Shown one piece after another: positions 13,850-25,289 of a DNA stretch of 64,000 nucleotides (positions are counted from its first letter, which is position 1; the number at the start of each line of letters is the position of its first letter). The translations under genes were made by a program, and so were the position numbers. Origin of the DNA: Lutraria lutraria (taxonomy: Eukaryota; Mollusca; Bivalvia; Venerida; Mactridae); NCBI GenBank assembly GCA_964023205.1, contig OZ026851.1:17801528-17865527 (forward strand), in the 5' to 3' direction. The notes beneath the pieces were generated by a model. That model was not told where the DNA came from, did not search any database, and saw only the letters and a program-made list of their open reading frames with translations.

Positions 13850-14108
13850 ATTAGTGAGATTGATCACGACTATTCTAACCAGATAACATACAACCAGGAT
13901 TTTTCATAGCAAGTTCTCTTGAAATGTCAGATGGTTCTGCCTTAGATCTGCCCAATAAAATAAAGAGACAAAAGGAGTCAGACTGAACATTCGTACATTC
14001 ATAGGACAGTATCATTTTGATGAAATGACTGAAAATGAGGTGAGACAAGCTCAAAGCATTGCTGCAGAAAGAATTTATAATGTGGAAAAGGCAATGAATA
14101 TATAAATG
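13850..14108 (+). pseudogene. Decayed exon-like coding fragment, unrecognised
   Basis: After a pyrimidine-rich stretch ending TTTTACAG, three frames in turn read like protein: MGISEIDHDYSNQITYNQDF, then LEMSDGSALDLPNKIKRQKE, then YHFDEMTENEVRQAQSIAAE up to a TAA at 14106-14108. Charged residues and a normal C-terminal look suggest a former coding exon with at least two frameshifts. I do not recognise the family. It lies within the DNA inserted in intron 2 of gene B and may be cargo of that element. Confidence 0.3.
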
Positions 14109-14689
14109 AAGAACTTTCACATGAACTGACGGATTTACTTTTGTGACTGATGTAATGATATACAAATATTTTAATGACACATTGTCAAGTTGTTAATTTT
14201 GATATTATCATAAATATATAGCTGTTTGTGTGTAAGCCTACTGAATTGATGTAATTAAATGTCTAATACAAATGTAATAGTTATAATAACTCTGTCTTGT
14301 GTTACATTTTGCTTGAGACTTTTCGGACAGTCGGTCCGACAAGCTTGAACTTCTTTTGGGCTGAGAGGAAATTTGCCAGGCGGATGAACTGATGAGATAA
14401 GATTCTTCGTCAGACCAACACAGTCTATCAGACAATCCACCATTATTCACAAAGTCTGATTCTTGTCGGCTTGATTTGTTTTAACTCAATGCCATGACAA
14501 AATAAAGCCAGTATTAAAACCATCAGATGATTAAGCATCCCACATTCTATTATATGTAAAAAGCATAACACAGGAAACAAAAGGCCACGAGTAACTTACA
14601 ACTAAAATATATATATATATGTATAGAATAGACAACTTAAACAGGCATAAATACAGGACTAGTACTGTTCACAGCAACATGCAGTACAT

Positions 14690-15085
14690 TACATGTATAC
14701 AGTACAACCTCTGTAGAGCAACGCCCTGTGGGAGCTGCAAATATTGGCTGTTGTTTAGAGGTTGTTGCTCTAAATGTTGTTGTAAATATCAACTTAGGTA
14801 ACTTTTGAATGTGTTGTTATAGAGAGGTTGTTGATCTACAATGGGCCACTCTGGAGAGGTTTTACTGTACATTAATTCAGCTTGACTGATATGACCAAAT
14901 ACAAAACAGTTCATGAGTTTAGAAACTTGGGATATAGAAATGTGGCTGTTATTGGCAGGTGGTCTTCATTCAGAGGTCATTTTGTTTTAATTAATCAACT
15001 ACTTCTTTAAACGAATGGACTTCGGCATTCACATCATGGCCTTTATTCAGAAGTGACCACTAACACAGGCTTGACTGTACATCTA
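14690..15085. repeat. Dispersed repeat fragments
   Basis: 14700-14870 holds imperfect internal repeats of a GAGGTTGTTGCTCTA-like phrase. 14945-15080 contains TTCAGAGGTCA and ACTAACACAGGCTTGACTGTA, which recur in part at 22445-22500 (GCTAACACAGGTTTGCCTGTA). No gene is present. Confidence 0.45.
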
Positions 15086-16260
15086 AATTAAAACATTCAA
15101 AGAATATCAAGATATCTAATAAAGTAGATCATCTACAATGAGTCATAAAATTTAAACAACATACATTTTTATACCACAAAAAAGTCATAAAAGTTTCAAC
15201 TTTTCCAACTTCCTGATAAAAACATGTACATGTTTATCAAAATAAATGCATTATTATCCGTTATCAATGTTTTTTCTACATAGGTTGTGGCTATTTTTCA
15301 GACTTTTAACTACAACTTTGAAACTTTGAACCCTTGCTTAAGACATTTCTTTACACCGAAACAATATAAGAATAAGACAATGAAATATCATACATTGTCG
15401 TACAAAGCACTGCAAACTATCGCCTATTTATATTCTGTCTTATGATTTCATAGATGCACAAGTTTTTTCAACAGATATTAATAATATGTTTTTATCGAAT
15501 TAATCAACAAAGAGAGAATGATATTGGTAATCGTTTTCATGTCACTAATAATGCATTGATTGTTGGACCCCAATTATTTTTAATTAGTTTATCACACCCG
15601 CTGATTACATCTTGAAAACACATGTTTGACCCTCAGGCGACTGTGAAAACTATTTTCATACGTAAACAACGGGTGCTATATTAGACCCCTGACCGTTTTC
15701 CCCCCAATTTCATTGCTTATCTAATTGTAATCAGTAAGGATCGTGTCAACAATTTTACGTTATTCTGACAAGTAGACATGCAATATACAACACTGGAAAT
15801 TGGACTGAGATCAAACAAAATTGATACCAGAGACAATGCTTGGATTATACAAATTAGTGACAAAAATATGGCAGAAAAAAGCACTCAAGTGCTGATAAAT
15901 CACAAAAATGAACATGTGGATTTTTCAAAATATGTAAGTTGACTAGCTGACAATTATGAATGGAATTATTTTTTCTTTTCAACAAACCAAATTTATTATT
16001 GCAAACCACAAAATTTCCGAAATATATTTATATTTGCCATTGTAAACCCCTTCGGAAGATTATACATATATTCTACTTTAACCTGTAATGATGGACAAAA
16101 TATCCGTGAACAAATGCATTTATAAATATTAATATGAAATATCGAACGTAAGTTGTCTTCTTAATTACATAACAATATAACTTATTAATATAGTAAAACA
16201 CAATTTTTTGTTGTAACTTGTACAACCGAGAAACAAACCGAATTCGCCCTTTACGGCAAA
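15086..16260. other. AT-rich, no gene seen
   Basis: No coding pattern, RNA gene or clear repeat is visible between the repeat fragments and the right inverted end of the insertion. Confidence 0.5.
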
Positions 16261-16491
16261 ATATCGATTGTATCAGCTTCTATCCTCGTTTGACGTCACA
16301 TCCGGTAAGGGAGTTAACTCTTGTGCGCATGAAATCGGTTAAATGAAAGGGTCTATTCCGCATAATTATTTTTTGTGTGTTCAAAATATCGAATTCAGGA
16401 CAAAGTCTAGCGATCATAATTTTATCGAACTCCTTAATCTACACTTTAATTACTATTAATTTCCATGTGTTGAGCATTTTCATATGTGGGT

Positions 16492-16690
16492 TAATCATGG
16501 CCTATAATCACGTGGTATATTGTTTTGATCACGTTGACATAAATCGTATTTTTCATCTTTATTTTGGCTGGAACATGGGCTACATGAAAAAATCGACGAA
16601 CAATGCGATATACTTTCGAATTCCTGTTCGCCGCAATTGTAACGCGATTAAAACAATACACCACGTGATTATAGGCCTTGGGTTAATATA
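16492..16690. mobile_element. MITE-like inverted-repeat element, about 200 bp
   Basis: Arms of about 45 bp at 16496-16540 and 16640-16686 are inverted copies, both containing GGCCTATAATCACGTGGT followed by TATTGTTTT. The overlapping 104-codon open frame is explained by the element and is not a gene. It sits at the right edge of the DNA inserted in gene B intron 2. Confidence 0.6.
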
Positions 16691-17582
16691 AACGTGATCT
16701 TAAGTGACAACTAAGGACATTGCTGCGTATCGTTTTCGTAGAAAAAATGTGAATATAGGGCAAAGCAATTTGTATCAATGAATGACCATGCTGCTATCTC
16801 ATCGTACAATGTCACACTGTTAATCGAACGTAAAAATGTATATTTATATTTTCAGACAGGAGGAGGATGTCGGGCAATTTCTTGTCCACTAGGTCAAATA
16901 CTTAGTGCAGAAGATGGTTGTTTCTTTCCAGGCAACAAATGGTACACCAATGGATTTTATATAATCATAAACCTTTCTTCTGAGAGGACGATCAACATTT
17001 CGACATTATACAGTTCCATTCAAAATTTAAAGTCACCATGGTCACGCTCGTGGACAATTCTCACTGTTTCATATAAAGCCATAACTGTACCGATGCAAAC
17101 ACATAATCTTGTAGTCCTTCAATACATACTGTTTGATTCACCTTTCAGTCCAAAGTCCTTCATTTCAAGGGTACATGACTTCATTTCTAAACCATGGCTT
17201 CTAAAGACTAACAATGAGACAATAACGTTACAGACGGTCATCAACATTTCAAATGCCTGGGTACGAGTACAATTATGTTTACGTGAATCACAATAGTTGG
17301 AATATCTCTACAAACAACAATAATCACTAAACTTTACCTTTGCGATAATGTGATCTTGTTACCGTCTGAATATTCAATCAACATAAGTCCGGTTACAAGA
17401 CACTATTTAACTCAAGAACAAATAAAACATTATTTGATTGGAAATACGCAATTGATGATAACGAAAACGGGATTGTTTGTCTGGAAGATTCTGGTCTGTA
17501 CAGAGCGACCTCCAACAATTCAATAAAAATCTTTTCATTCATAATTATTGTCCAATGCTTGGCGATCATTCACGTGACATAA

Positions 17583-18249
17583 TGTATTAGTTACAGTGTC
17601 GTTATGAATGACATGAATATTTCAATTTTGAAGAACACTCACTGAATTCTGCAACAGCTTCTCAGAAGTTAATTTCTTTAATATATTTGTGTTGAAACTA
17701 TAATTGACGTCGTATACAATGAATATAACTTACGTAATGTTTAAACAAAGAATCCACAATTTCAGGAAATAATGCCACTATATCCAGTATGATGTCGTAA
17801 GAACTCTAATAATTCCCTAGTATGTATGTAAGTGTGAGTTCTGACGCCACTAAATGCATCAAATCCAAGACGAAATTGTAAACATCTGCTCCGCTTAGAA
17901 AACAAAAATAGCCGTAGAAATTTTATTTCTTCACCGAATTTTATGAAACATACGCCAGTCTTTCCACGAACTGTAGGATCTCCATCAGTAGCTAAGCCGT
18001 TTTTGCTAGCACCCTGTGAAAGCTTGGAATTGGTTTGTATGTGAGCGGACCACAGTGCCAAGCCATCTTATTTTCCTTGCATTATCTACTCTATGCATGA
18101 TTGAAGAGTCAAGTTTACATCCACCGGGAACACCGGAGTCTGTTTTGTACCAAAAAAAACATATTGTATCAATGTATGGCGTTAATCTGACATTATTCCT
18201 TCAGTTTGGTAAATATGGCACCAGTTCCAAGACAAAATTTCAGGCTACA
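17583..18249. other. Downstream of gene B; one unrecognised minus-strand open frame
   Basis: An open frame of 99 codons runs on the minus strand (17762-18061). Its stretch GASKNGLATDGDP and GVCFIKFGEE faintly recalls discoidin/fucolectin-like folds, but the key Trp is missing and there is no exon support. I do not call it a gene. It abuts LINE debris and may belong to it. Confidence 0.3.
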
Positions 18250-18482
18250 TTTTAAAGTTTTTTTAGATTTGGCTACAATGCTTGAATTCTTTCTAATTGT
18301 TTGTATCATAAACACCCCATACTTCACTACCAAAACATAAAACAGGTATCACTATTGTTTCATATAAATCTAATTTATCACTAATACTCATTGAGGGAAA
18401 TTTAGCAAAAACATGTTTTAATTTATATAATGATTTCAGAGCTTGTCCAGACAGTGAATCAAATGTTGCTTTAAAAGCAACA
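18250..18482 (-). mobile_element. CR1-like LINE fragment (post-palm region)
   Basis: Minus-strand translation gives ATFDSLSGQALKSLYKLKHV and then VIPVLCFGSEVWG, matching in order the thumb and connection region of the CR1-like LINE at 40153-42130 (LAGQALKAIFKMNKYLY, IPILNYGEVWG). It is a short dead fragment adjoining the inverted L1-like segment. Confidence 0.65.
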
Positions 18483-20050
18483 TGCCAGGTGTTTTATAAT
18501 ATTCTGAGTAGAACATGACATCATATATAGACGTATATTATCACCAATATAACGTCCTGGTAAGAATCCAGTTTGATCTTCATGTATTATTTTTGGCAAA
18601 GTTTGTTTAAGTCTGGCTGCTATGGCTGAAGATGCAATTTTATATGAAACATTAAGTAAGGAAATTTGACGCCGATTTGATAAAAATAGTTTATCTTTAT
18701 CCCCTTTTGGGATGCAAGTAATAATATCTTGTTTTAGAGTGACAGATAATTCTTTTGAGTCAAAAGAATTGTTGATTGACCGTACTAAAAAGTGTCCATT
18801 ATCATTCCAAAAGAACTTATAAAAAGAAGTAGTGAACCCACTGCTACCAGGCGATGTATTATTTTTCATCTTTTTGAGACTGCTTAACATTTCTTCATAA
18901 GACAATTTTTGTTCTAACAGATCTCTATCAACATTTGGTATTTCATTACTATACACATTTTCAATAATTGAGTTTAAGTCTACATTTTCAGTACCTTATT
19001 TTGAGTATAACTTTTCATAATGTTCTTTTAGATGTTGCTACTGCCTTTGATTCTTTATCATGGAAATTTATGTATAAGGTCTTAGACTATTTTAACTTTG
19101 GTTCAAATTTTATAAATTGGATCAGACTATTTTACAATAATATAAATTCATGCGTAATTATTAATGGTCATCTGTCTGAATGGTTTTCTTTACATCGTGG
19201 ATGTAGGCAAGGTGATCCACTATCCCCATATCTTTTCATTATCTGTGCTGAAATCTTATCTATTTTAATTAGACAAAATAAAAATATAAAAGGAATGAAT
19301 ATAAATAATACAGAGTTTCTATTATCTCAATATGCTGATGATACCACCCTTATATTAGATGGTTCTGAAACGTCACTGAGAAATACCATGTCTGTTTTAA
19401 AATTCTATGGATCAATTTATGGACTTCTATTAAATGTAGAAAAAAAAAGCAATCTGGATAGGTTCTTTCAAACAGAAATACAACTATATGTACAGATTTA
19501 GGTATCAAATGGGAAAATGAAAAATTCAAACTTCTCGGAGTTATATTTACAAAACATTTAGATGAAATGATTGAAATAAATTACATGAATAAAGTAGAAG
19601 AAATAAAAACTATGTTTAATATTTAGAACAAAAGAATCCTTTTGGAAGGAATGTAGTAATTAAAACCTTAGCATTGTCAAAAATTAACCATCTGATTCTT
19701 AGTCTTCCAAATCCAAATCTAAATATTATAAACCAGTTAAAATATGTTCTTTGAGTTTTTATGGAACAAAAAAGCCAGATAAGATAAACAGAACTACAAT
19801 AGTACAAGATTATTGTATGGGTGGATTAAGAATGCTTGATTTAGAAAAATTATGCTTTAAAATTACTTGGCTCAGGAGATATATGTCTTATAACACAAAA
19901 TATTATCACTTAGTCTGTTCAACTTTTCCACAAATAAACACATTTAGTGTATTTTGTAATGATTTTCTAAGTAAAATGATAAATAATACCAATAATAAAT
20001 TCTGGAAAGACATTCTCTCAAGCTATAATCTACTTGTAAATAAAATAAAG
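18483..20050. mobile_element. L1-like LINE with inverted 5' half
   Basis: The minus strand from about 19012 down to 18488 encodes the start of a reverse transcriptase: MKNNTSPGSSGFTTSFYKFF, ISLLNVSYKIASSAIAARL, and DQTGFLPGRYIGDNIRL. From about 19013 the plus strand continues with LLDVATAFDSLSW, GCRQGDPLSPYLF and the catalytic YADD at 19331-19342, then more C-terminal sequence to about 20045 with several frameshifts and stops. The inverted part ends just where the sense part begins in protein order, the geometry expected of twin priming during L1 insertion. The copy is inactive. No poly(A) tail or target duplication was identified. Confidence 0.75.
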
Positions 20051-20054
20051 ATTT

Positions 20055-21480
20055 ATCATTTAAATACATACAAAATAAAAAAGGAGAAAGACTTTCACCT
20101 TGTCTTACACCTAGTATGCAAGAAAAATCATCACTTAAGAAGTTATTATATTTTACACTGCATGAATGTAGGTTCAAATATCACAGCTTTAGAAAATAAC
20201 TCAGACCTAAAATCACCATATATTGGACAGTCTAAAATGACATGCAACTCATCCTCAAGTATGTGGCAGAAAGAACAATGGTATTCATCGAGTCTCAGGT
20301 GCTCGTATCTGCCCATCTAAAAACGAATAGGGGTCACCCCACACCTAAATTTACAGAATGCTGACACATGCTAGGAGGTAAAATCATTTTATAATAATCC
20401 TCTGTCTTATGTTCCTGCTTAAAAGTCCTATAGGTCCTCAGCTTATTCCGACCTCTGTCTGACGTACCAACTATATTATCAATCGTACGGAACCACATAA
20501 GTGTATACCTCTCCATGGTTAATGATTCATCCTGGCTAACTAAGGAGTATTTGGCTATCTGAACTGACAAATTGCAAAACGGACCAAGATTGTAATCATT
20601 CAGTTTTTTTACAAAATAAAACCAGTTCCTACAGTGAACTGCTTTCGCCAAGGACCATACCGCAATACGCTTACTAGTATTTAGTTGTGACGTGTTTGTA
20701 TGGGACAGACGGGCCTGCACTAGGAGTATACTTGCCCACCCCTATGAAGAAGCTCATGGAACGATTGTGAACATCGTTTATAGAAGAAAATGACTTTGAC
20801 CCCAAAACAACAGATCAGTAAGCATAAACTGGCCAAACAGTGTCATTTGTACCACACCAGTCATGAAGCCCATTTAGCAAAAGTTGTAAGTCGTGTTCAT
20901 TTTCTGTCAATAGCACAATACCACCAGCATATAAAAGTTTACATACAGTTTCATTATCAATATTAACACCAATATTTAGTGACTTTAAATGCATAGCAAG
21001 ATCGTTGATATATAAATTAAAAGGTAACTGTGATAGCACACAACCTTGACGTAAACCACAATTAACATCAAACCATTCAGTAGTACGAGTGTTAAGTCTA
21101 CTACATGAGACTACAGAGTATAAAGATAAACAGCTCTCTAACTCAGTATTTTGCCACAAACACAAGTATCATGAAATCGTTTCCACAATTTAGACCTATC
21201 TATTAATTAAGTCATATGCCTTTCGAAAATCGATAAAAGCATTAAAAGTACTTTTCTTCAATTTCTCTCTGGTATCAATAAAATTAACAAGGGATGAAAT
21301 ATGATCAGTTGTACTCCTTTTCTTAAGGAATCCATTTTGTTCATCTACAATAATATTATTAGCCTCAGACCAAGTACCTATGTAGGATAAAGGATCCCTA
21401 GCATCAGCATTTAATGGTTTAGGTATAGGATTAATGATACATTTATTCTACACAGAATGTACAATACCTTTATCAAAAAA
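20055..21480 (-). mobile_element. Fragments of a second LINE family (minus strand)
   Basis: Read on the minus strand, 21430-20815 gives DEQNGFLKKRSTTDHISSLV, STFNAFIDFRKAYD and GLRQGCVLSQLPFNLYINDL; then YAGG (20920-20931) stands where the catalytic YADD should be. 20720-20180 gives a LINE C-terminal end with YHCSFCHILEDELHVILDCP, a C-x2-C-x8-H-x4-C finger. 20177-20055 repeats a palm motif, SCILGVRQGESLSPFLF, from another copy. Order and duplication show at least two dead copies joined together. Confidence 0.7.
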
Positions 21481-21664
21481 ACAAACAAAAAAAAACATGT
21501 AAAAGCACTACATTTGCATAATTATAACACCTCAGATGGAATATTATCAATACCAGTAGCCTTCTTAAGCTTAACTTCTTAACTTCTATTATTAAATAAC
21601 TATTTATTATCAGCCTTGTAACTCGTTACTGCCTGGCATAATAATACAGTGGCATTTCCAATAA

Positions 21665-21727
21665 GCGGGTCAATATCTATATCACTTTCCGGTCCGGGGC
21701 CGAAAAGTGATATAGATATTGGCCCGC
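21665..21727. repeat. Palindrome, 24-bp arms
   Basis: GCGGGTCAATATCTATATCAC and its near-complete inverse flank a short GC-rich loop. A third partial copy (AAAAGTGATATAGATTCTAG) follows at about 21763-21784. Likely a fragment of a foldback element. Confidence 0.65.
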
Positions 21728-21879
21728 ATTTTAAGCAATTGGATTGGCTGCTAGAGCAGGGCCAAAAGTGATATAGATTCTAGCTGAAATGGCGGCCATC
21801 TTGTATAAGTAATTTGCTATTCATGTAGTTTAAAAAAAAATAGAATGAAACTGTTTCAGATAATAAGGTTATTTAATAA

Positions 21880-22021
21880 AATTGTCAATAAATCAGTGAT
21901 TTGATATATGCCCTGTTATTAGTCCTCGGGACAGTCGTATTTAGCCTTCGGCCTTGGCCCAATACGACTGCCCTCTGACAAATAACAGGGCCTATATCAA
22001 ATCACAAATTTATTAACATAT
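21880..22021. mobile_element. Palindromic foldback/MITE-like element
   Basis: Long imperfect inverted arms: GTGATTTGATATATGCCCTG on the left is answered by CAGGGCCTATATCAAATCAC on the right, with a second nested pair around CAGTCGTATT / AATACGACTG. A related shorter sequence (GGCCCAATACGAC) recurs at about 57528, so it is dispersed. Confidence 0.65.
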
Positions 22022-23390
22022 ACTAAAACGCTAAAACGGATACGAATATTCAGTCCTCGTCATTGATTTAGTTACTTTTAGTCCATTAAATTAAGCACAG
22101 CTATGCATTTAAAGCGATTGATATGGTTTATGACAATTCCTTATTTTTGAAGTTTAACCCACTGCGTCTTTACTGCCGACCGCTCGAATGCGGTATTCCC
22201 CAGAGAGATTACGTTTCATGTCCCCATTTTTAGGTTACTGTGTTTGGAGCTTGTTTAATGTCTGGTAGTGTTTGAGAGGGTGGAATTCTTGTATGTGGTT
22301 GCTTTTGAAAGTCATGATCTTATCCGTAGAACATTCCAAGAACATTCCAAGTGCACTTGATGAGGTGTTGTTGTTGTTTTTCAAGAAATTTCTTATTTCT
22401 TAAAAGTTCTGAATCATAGTCATATCATCTTTATGTGACTATTACTGACAGGTGGACTTAATTCGGAGGTCACCGCTAACACAGGTTTGCCTGTATCTTA
22501 ACTCCAGTAGAAATGAGAGTAAATCTGTGACATCATGTAAATTTATGGATTTTCACATCAATCAAAGGATTATTTGAACTTAACATTATTGGCGAATTAT
22601 GGTGGCCATAGTTGGCTTCATTATCAGGGTGGCAATCCCACGTGACTTATGACGTTAGAAATGAAATGGAGTTGAATTGCGGTGCATGTGAACAAACTTG
22701 GTGCAAGGTAATATTTCTTGTGCTATTTCTCCTTATTTCAATACCAATTTTAAAGCGGTAAAAAGCAGTGCGAAGCGCACAATGTTCTCTCATCCCGGTA
22801 CCATAGTTTTAATCGAGTAGTGGCTTATTTTGTTCATGCACGCGAACCGCGTGTTTCATCACCATTTTAGCAGTAATTCTGCATTGAAACCCGTGGTTCG
22901 CGTGGATGAACAGAATAATCATCTATTGTATTGTAATTATGGAGCGAGATGTTGACTTTTTGGGCGTGTTTATCCACCACAGCGTATGTGTGGGGTATTC
23001 AAGCGATGAGCTAAACAGCACTTCGATGACTTTTAAACACGTGAAGTATTCGAAATGTCCAGTAGATATCAGTGTGGGTGTTAAATACTAAAATTCATCC
23101 TTATGGTTATGAAATCTAATGACAGACACCGTCTGCTTTCTACACTCATATATATGTAAGACATCAACACGATAAGACAATCTTCAGAATGCAGCTATCC
23201 TTCTGTTGTAGAGCACGCCATATGATTCAACCCGTTACAAACTGTCTATATGCAGGAGATGTAAGTCTGATGCTATGAAAACAACAAAATGTTTGCTTTC
23301 AGTGTGAAAAATTGTATCAGTTGCAATATAATGCTGGAACATTTATGTTCATACACAATTCAATCAGGTCGTATTTCTTCACTGAGGCTT
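22022..23390. other. No gene seen; contains a hairpin at 22826-22913
   Basis: GTTCATGCACGCGAACCGCG and, inverted about 35 nt on, CGTGGTTCGCGTGGATGAAC form a strong hairpin at about 22826-22913. 22440-22500 carries a repeat fragment shared with 14945-15080. No coding or RNA gene is evident elsewhere. Confidence 0.5.
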
Positions 23391-23394
23391 AACG

Positions 23395-23590
23395 ACATAC
23401 AAACAACCAAAGTCATATGGCGACATCCCAGTCGTAACGATGGATACCTCAGGTGTACAACTAGAAAGGACCACGGACCTTCCGTAAGCTAGATATACAG
23501 CTTCATCACATGATAAATTTGGTCCTGGTGGGATTTGAACTCACAGCGGTGAGAGGCGAGTCATTATTTGAAAGAGACAACGCATTTTTA
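23395..23590 (-). mobile_element. tRNA-derived SINE, family 1 (second copy)
   Basis: On the minus strand, CTGTGAGTTCAAATCCCACC forms a T-arm-like sequence with a near-perfect B box, followed by AGCTTACGGAAGGTCCGTGG, the body shared with the plus-strand copy at 10160-10372. Inactive SINE copy; no functional tRNA is folded. Confidence 0.6.
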
Positions 23591-23608
23591 TGCGGACCAA
23601 AGTACTAC

Positions 23609-23750
23609 TTGTTTCTACATCCGCCATGCAGTTATTATACTACATGTAGTTCCCATGTTTCTACATCCGCCATGCAGTTATTATACTACATGTAGTTCCC
23701 ATGTTTCTACATCCGCTATGCATTTATTATACTACATGTAGTTCCCATTC
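23609..23750. repeat. 46-bp tandem repeat, about 3 copies
   Basis: The unit starting ATGTTTCTACATCCGC and containing ATTATACTACATGTAGTTCC repeats with a period of 46 bp. The first two copies are almost identical and the third has two or more changes. Confidence 0.85.
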
Positions 23751-25289
23751 AATGTTACACTGCAAGTCCATGTAAGTTCAGTTTCCATGAGTACTTTCAA
23801 CACTGTGATTTTACAAAGTCTGGGACATTTTAACACAATTACTTTTTTCTACGGATGCAAAGAAAAAGTTAATTAACTAACACAACGAAGATAACACACA
23901 AGACAAAAACAACAAAAACACTGAAAGTAATGAGAGAAATGAAACAATAATATGTTACTTATATTCCTTGTATGTTACAACAAATGTATTTATATATATC
24001 TTAAGTTATATTTTATCGGCGTATTATTTATTAATGTTTTGTTTGAAGGTGGGATATTGTTTGTATGTATATTTGCAATGAATACTTTTTTATCTATAGT
24101 AATCTCCAACGTTTTGCACGAATGGAATTGTTTCACTTATTTGTTAAATGTATATAATGCGTGACTTAATTTCTTGTTATACAAGACTCTTGTAAAAACT
24201 GAGACATTGACAGAGATGTACGTGAGGGATTACGAACGACAACCCTGGAAAGACAATTCCCAAGTATTCTGCAACTGTCAATTTATATATATCGTTATAG
24301 ACACTGATGATTCCAGAGAATAAACAGGTACGTTGGTCCAAATACCATTAATCCCCATTTACATTGCATATCACATTATCACAGGTAATCTAATATATAT
24401 ACACGCACCAAATGATACTAACTTCGATGGATTTCAGCACCATATGGTTAACTACATGTGATACCACAGAAAACATTAAACGCATAACAACCCAATTCAT
24501 GTTTACAACATATTTTATTTCTACGTCGAAACTAAAAAAAAATATGGTTATTTACATTACAGATGAATGAATAAAATACACACAGAACGAAATAACAAAA
24601 GAGAAATATGCATCAGAAATGGATATAGACACAATACAGAAATAAGTAAAGGAATACAATAACAAAATAATCGATACAAAACAACACATAAGATACATCA
24701 AACCTCATGAGCTCAAGCAAAAACAAACTCATTTGGTTAAATTTACCATGACATATATACACATACATCGAAAAAGTTTCGATCCGGACCGTTTCAACCT
24801 GATGTTCGGCAATACGAAAATTCTGTACAACATTAAATTGATAATAAAACACACAGAAATGACAAAACAATTCCAAGACGAACAAAATTACTGGTAAATC
24901 ATAGATTACTTTTACAAAATAAATAAAACACATTGAACCACAGTAAACAACATGAGCAATGTAAGTGATGTTTTCGTTGCAAAATGATATGATGTCGACA
25001 AATGTATTTTTTAGGATCTTTGAATAATTCAAACGAGTATTCATATGTACATAATATAACGTTATAAAATAAAAGAATTCTCTTCGACAGTGCCTTTACT
25101 AATTCCTGTATGTATTGTGTGAACTTGTGTCTTTTAGATGTCATTGACGTTGTAAGTGTGACGTTTGGTATGAGTCGTAATGGTTCGGCAGTGAAAGCAT
25201 ATTTCTTTGTAGAAAGTTCGTGGATGTTACAAGATGCATTTACTGGGGAGGTGCTTCATAGATTACCCAACGAGGAATTATTTTAATAT
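23751..25289. other. AT-rich, no gene seen
   Basis: Only low-complexity open frames rich in Tyr, Phe, Ile and Cys are present (for example 24613-25044, minus). They show no recognised motif, no splice context and no paralogue in the window. Confidence 0.5.

Larger units (their letters stand above)
13000..16690. mobile_element. Composite insertion in intron 2 of gene B
   Basis: Intron 2 sequence shared with D stops near 13000 and resumes near 16695 (AAGGACATTGCTGCGTAT), so about 3.7 kb was added. Inside it, 13325-13410 and 16265-16350 are imperfect inverted repeats: both contain GACGTCA-ACGAGGATA, preceded on their outer sides by CCCTTTCA. A roughly 3.0-kb element bounded by those ends is a reasonable reading. 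No transposase is recognised, and I could not define a target duplication. Confidence 0.45.
11541..17582 (+). pseudogene. Gene B: broken copy of the ectodomain gene
   Basis: Exon equivalents lie at 11541-11721 (181 nt, intact), 11992-12827 and 16856-17582. Exon 1 is almost identical to the other copies. Exon 2 has two in-frame nonsense codons: TAA at 12540-12542, where D has GAA, and TGA at 12609-12611, where the other copies have a Cys TGT. The exon 2 donor is lost: AACAG is followed by TATATT, not GTAA. Exon 3 starts cleanly (TTTTCAG|ACAGGAGG) but loses frame around 17235-17270, after ITLQ, and regains recognisable sequence near VCLEDSGLY before a stop at 17580. Intron 2 is about 4.0 kb against about 0.5 kb in A, C and D, because of inserted DNA. 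These breaks together leave no route to a full-length protein. A truncated product from exons 1 and 2 is possible but unsupported. Confidence 0.85.

Noticed and set aside
16377..16691. 104-codon plus-strand frame
   Set aside because: Most of its length is the inverted-repeat element at 16492-16690.
17762..18061. Minus-strand 99-codon frame with a faint discoidin-like phrase
   Set aside because: Key Trp and flanking Cys are missing, there is no exon context, and it abuts LINE debris.
24613..25044. 143-codon minus-strand frame rich in Phe, Tyr and Cys
   Set aside because: Low-complexity translation of AT-rich DNA with no motif, no paralogue and no promoter or splice context.
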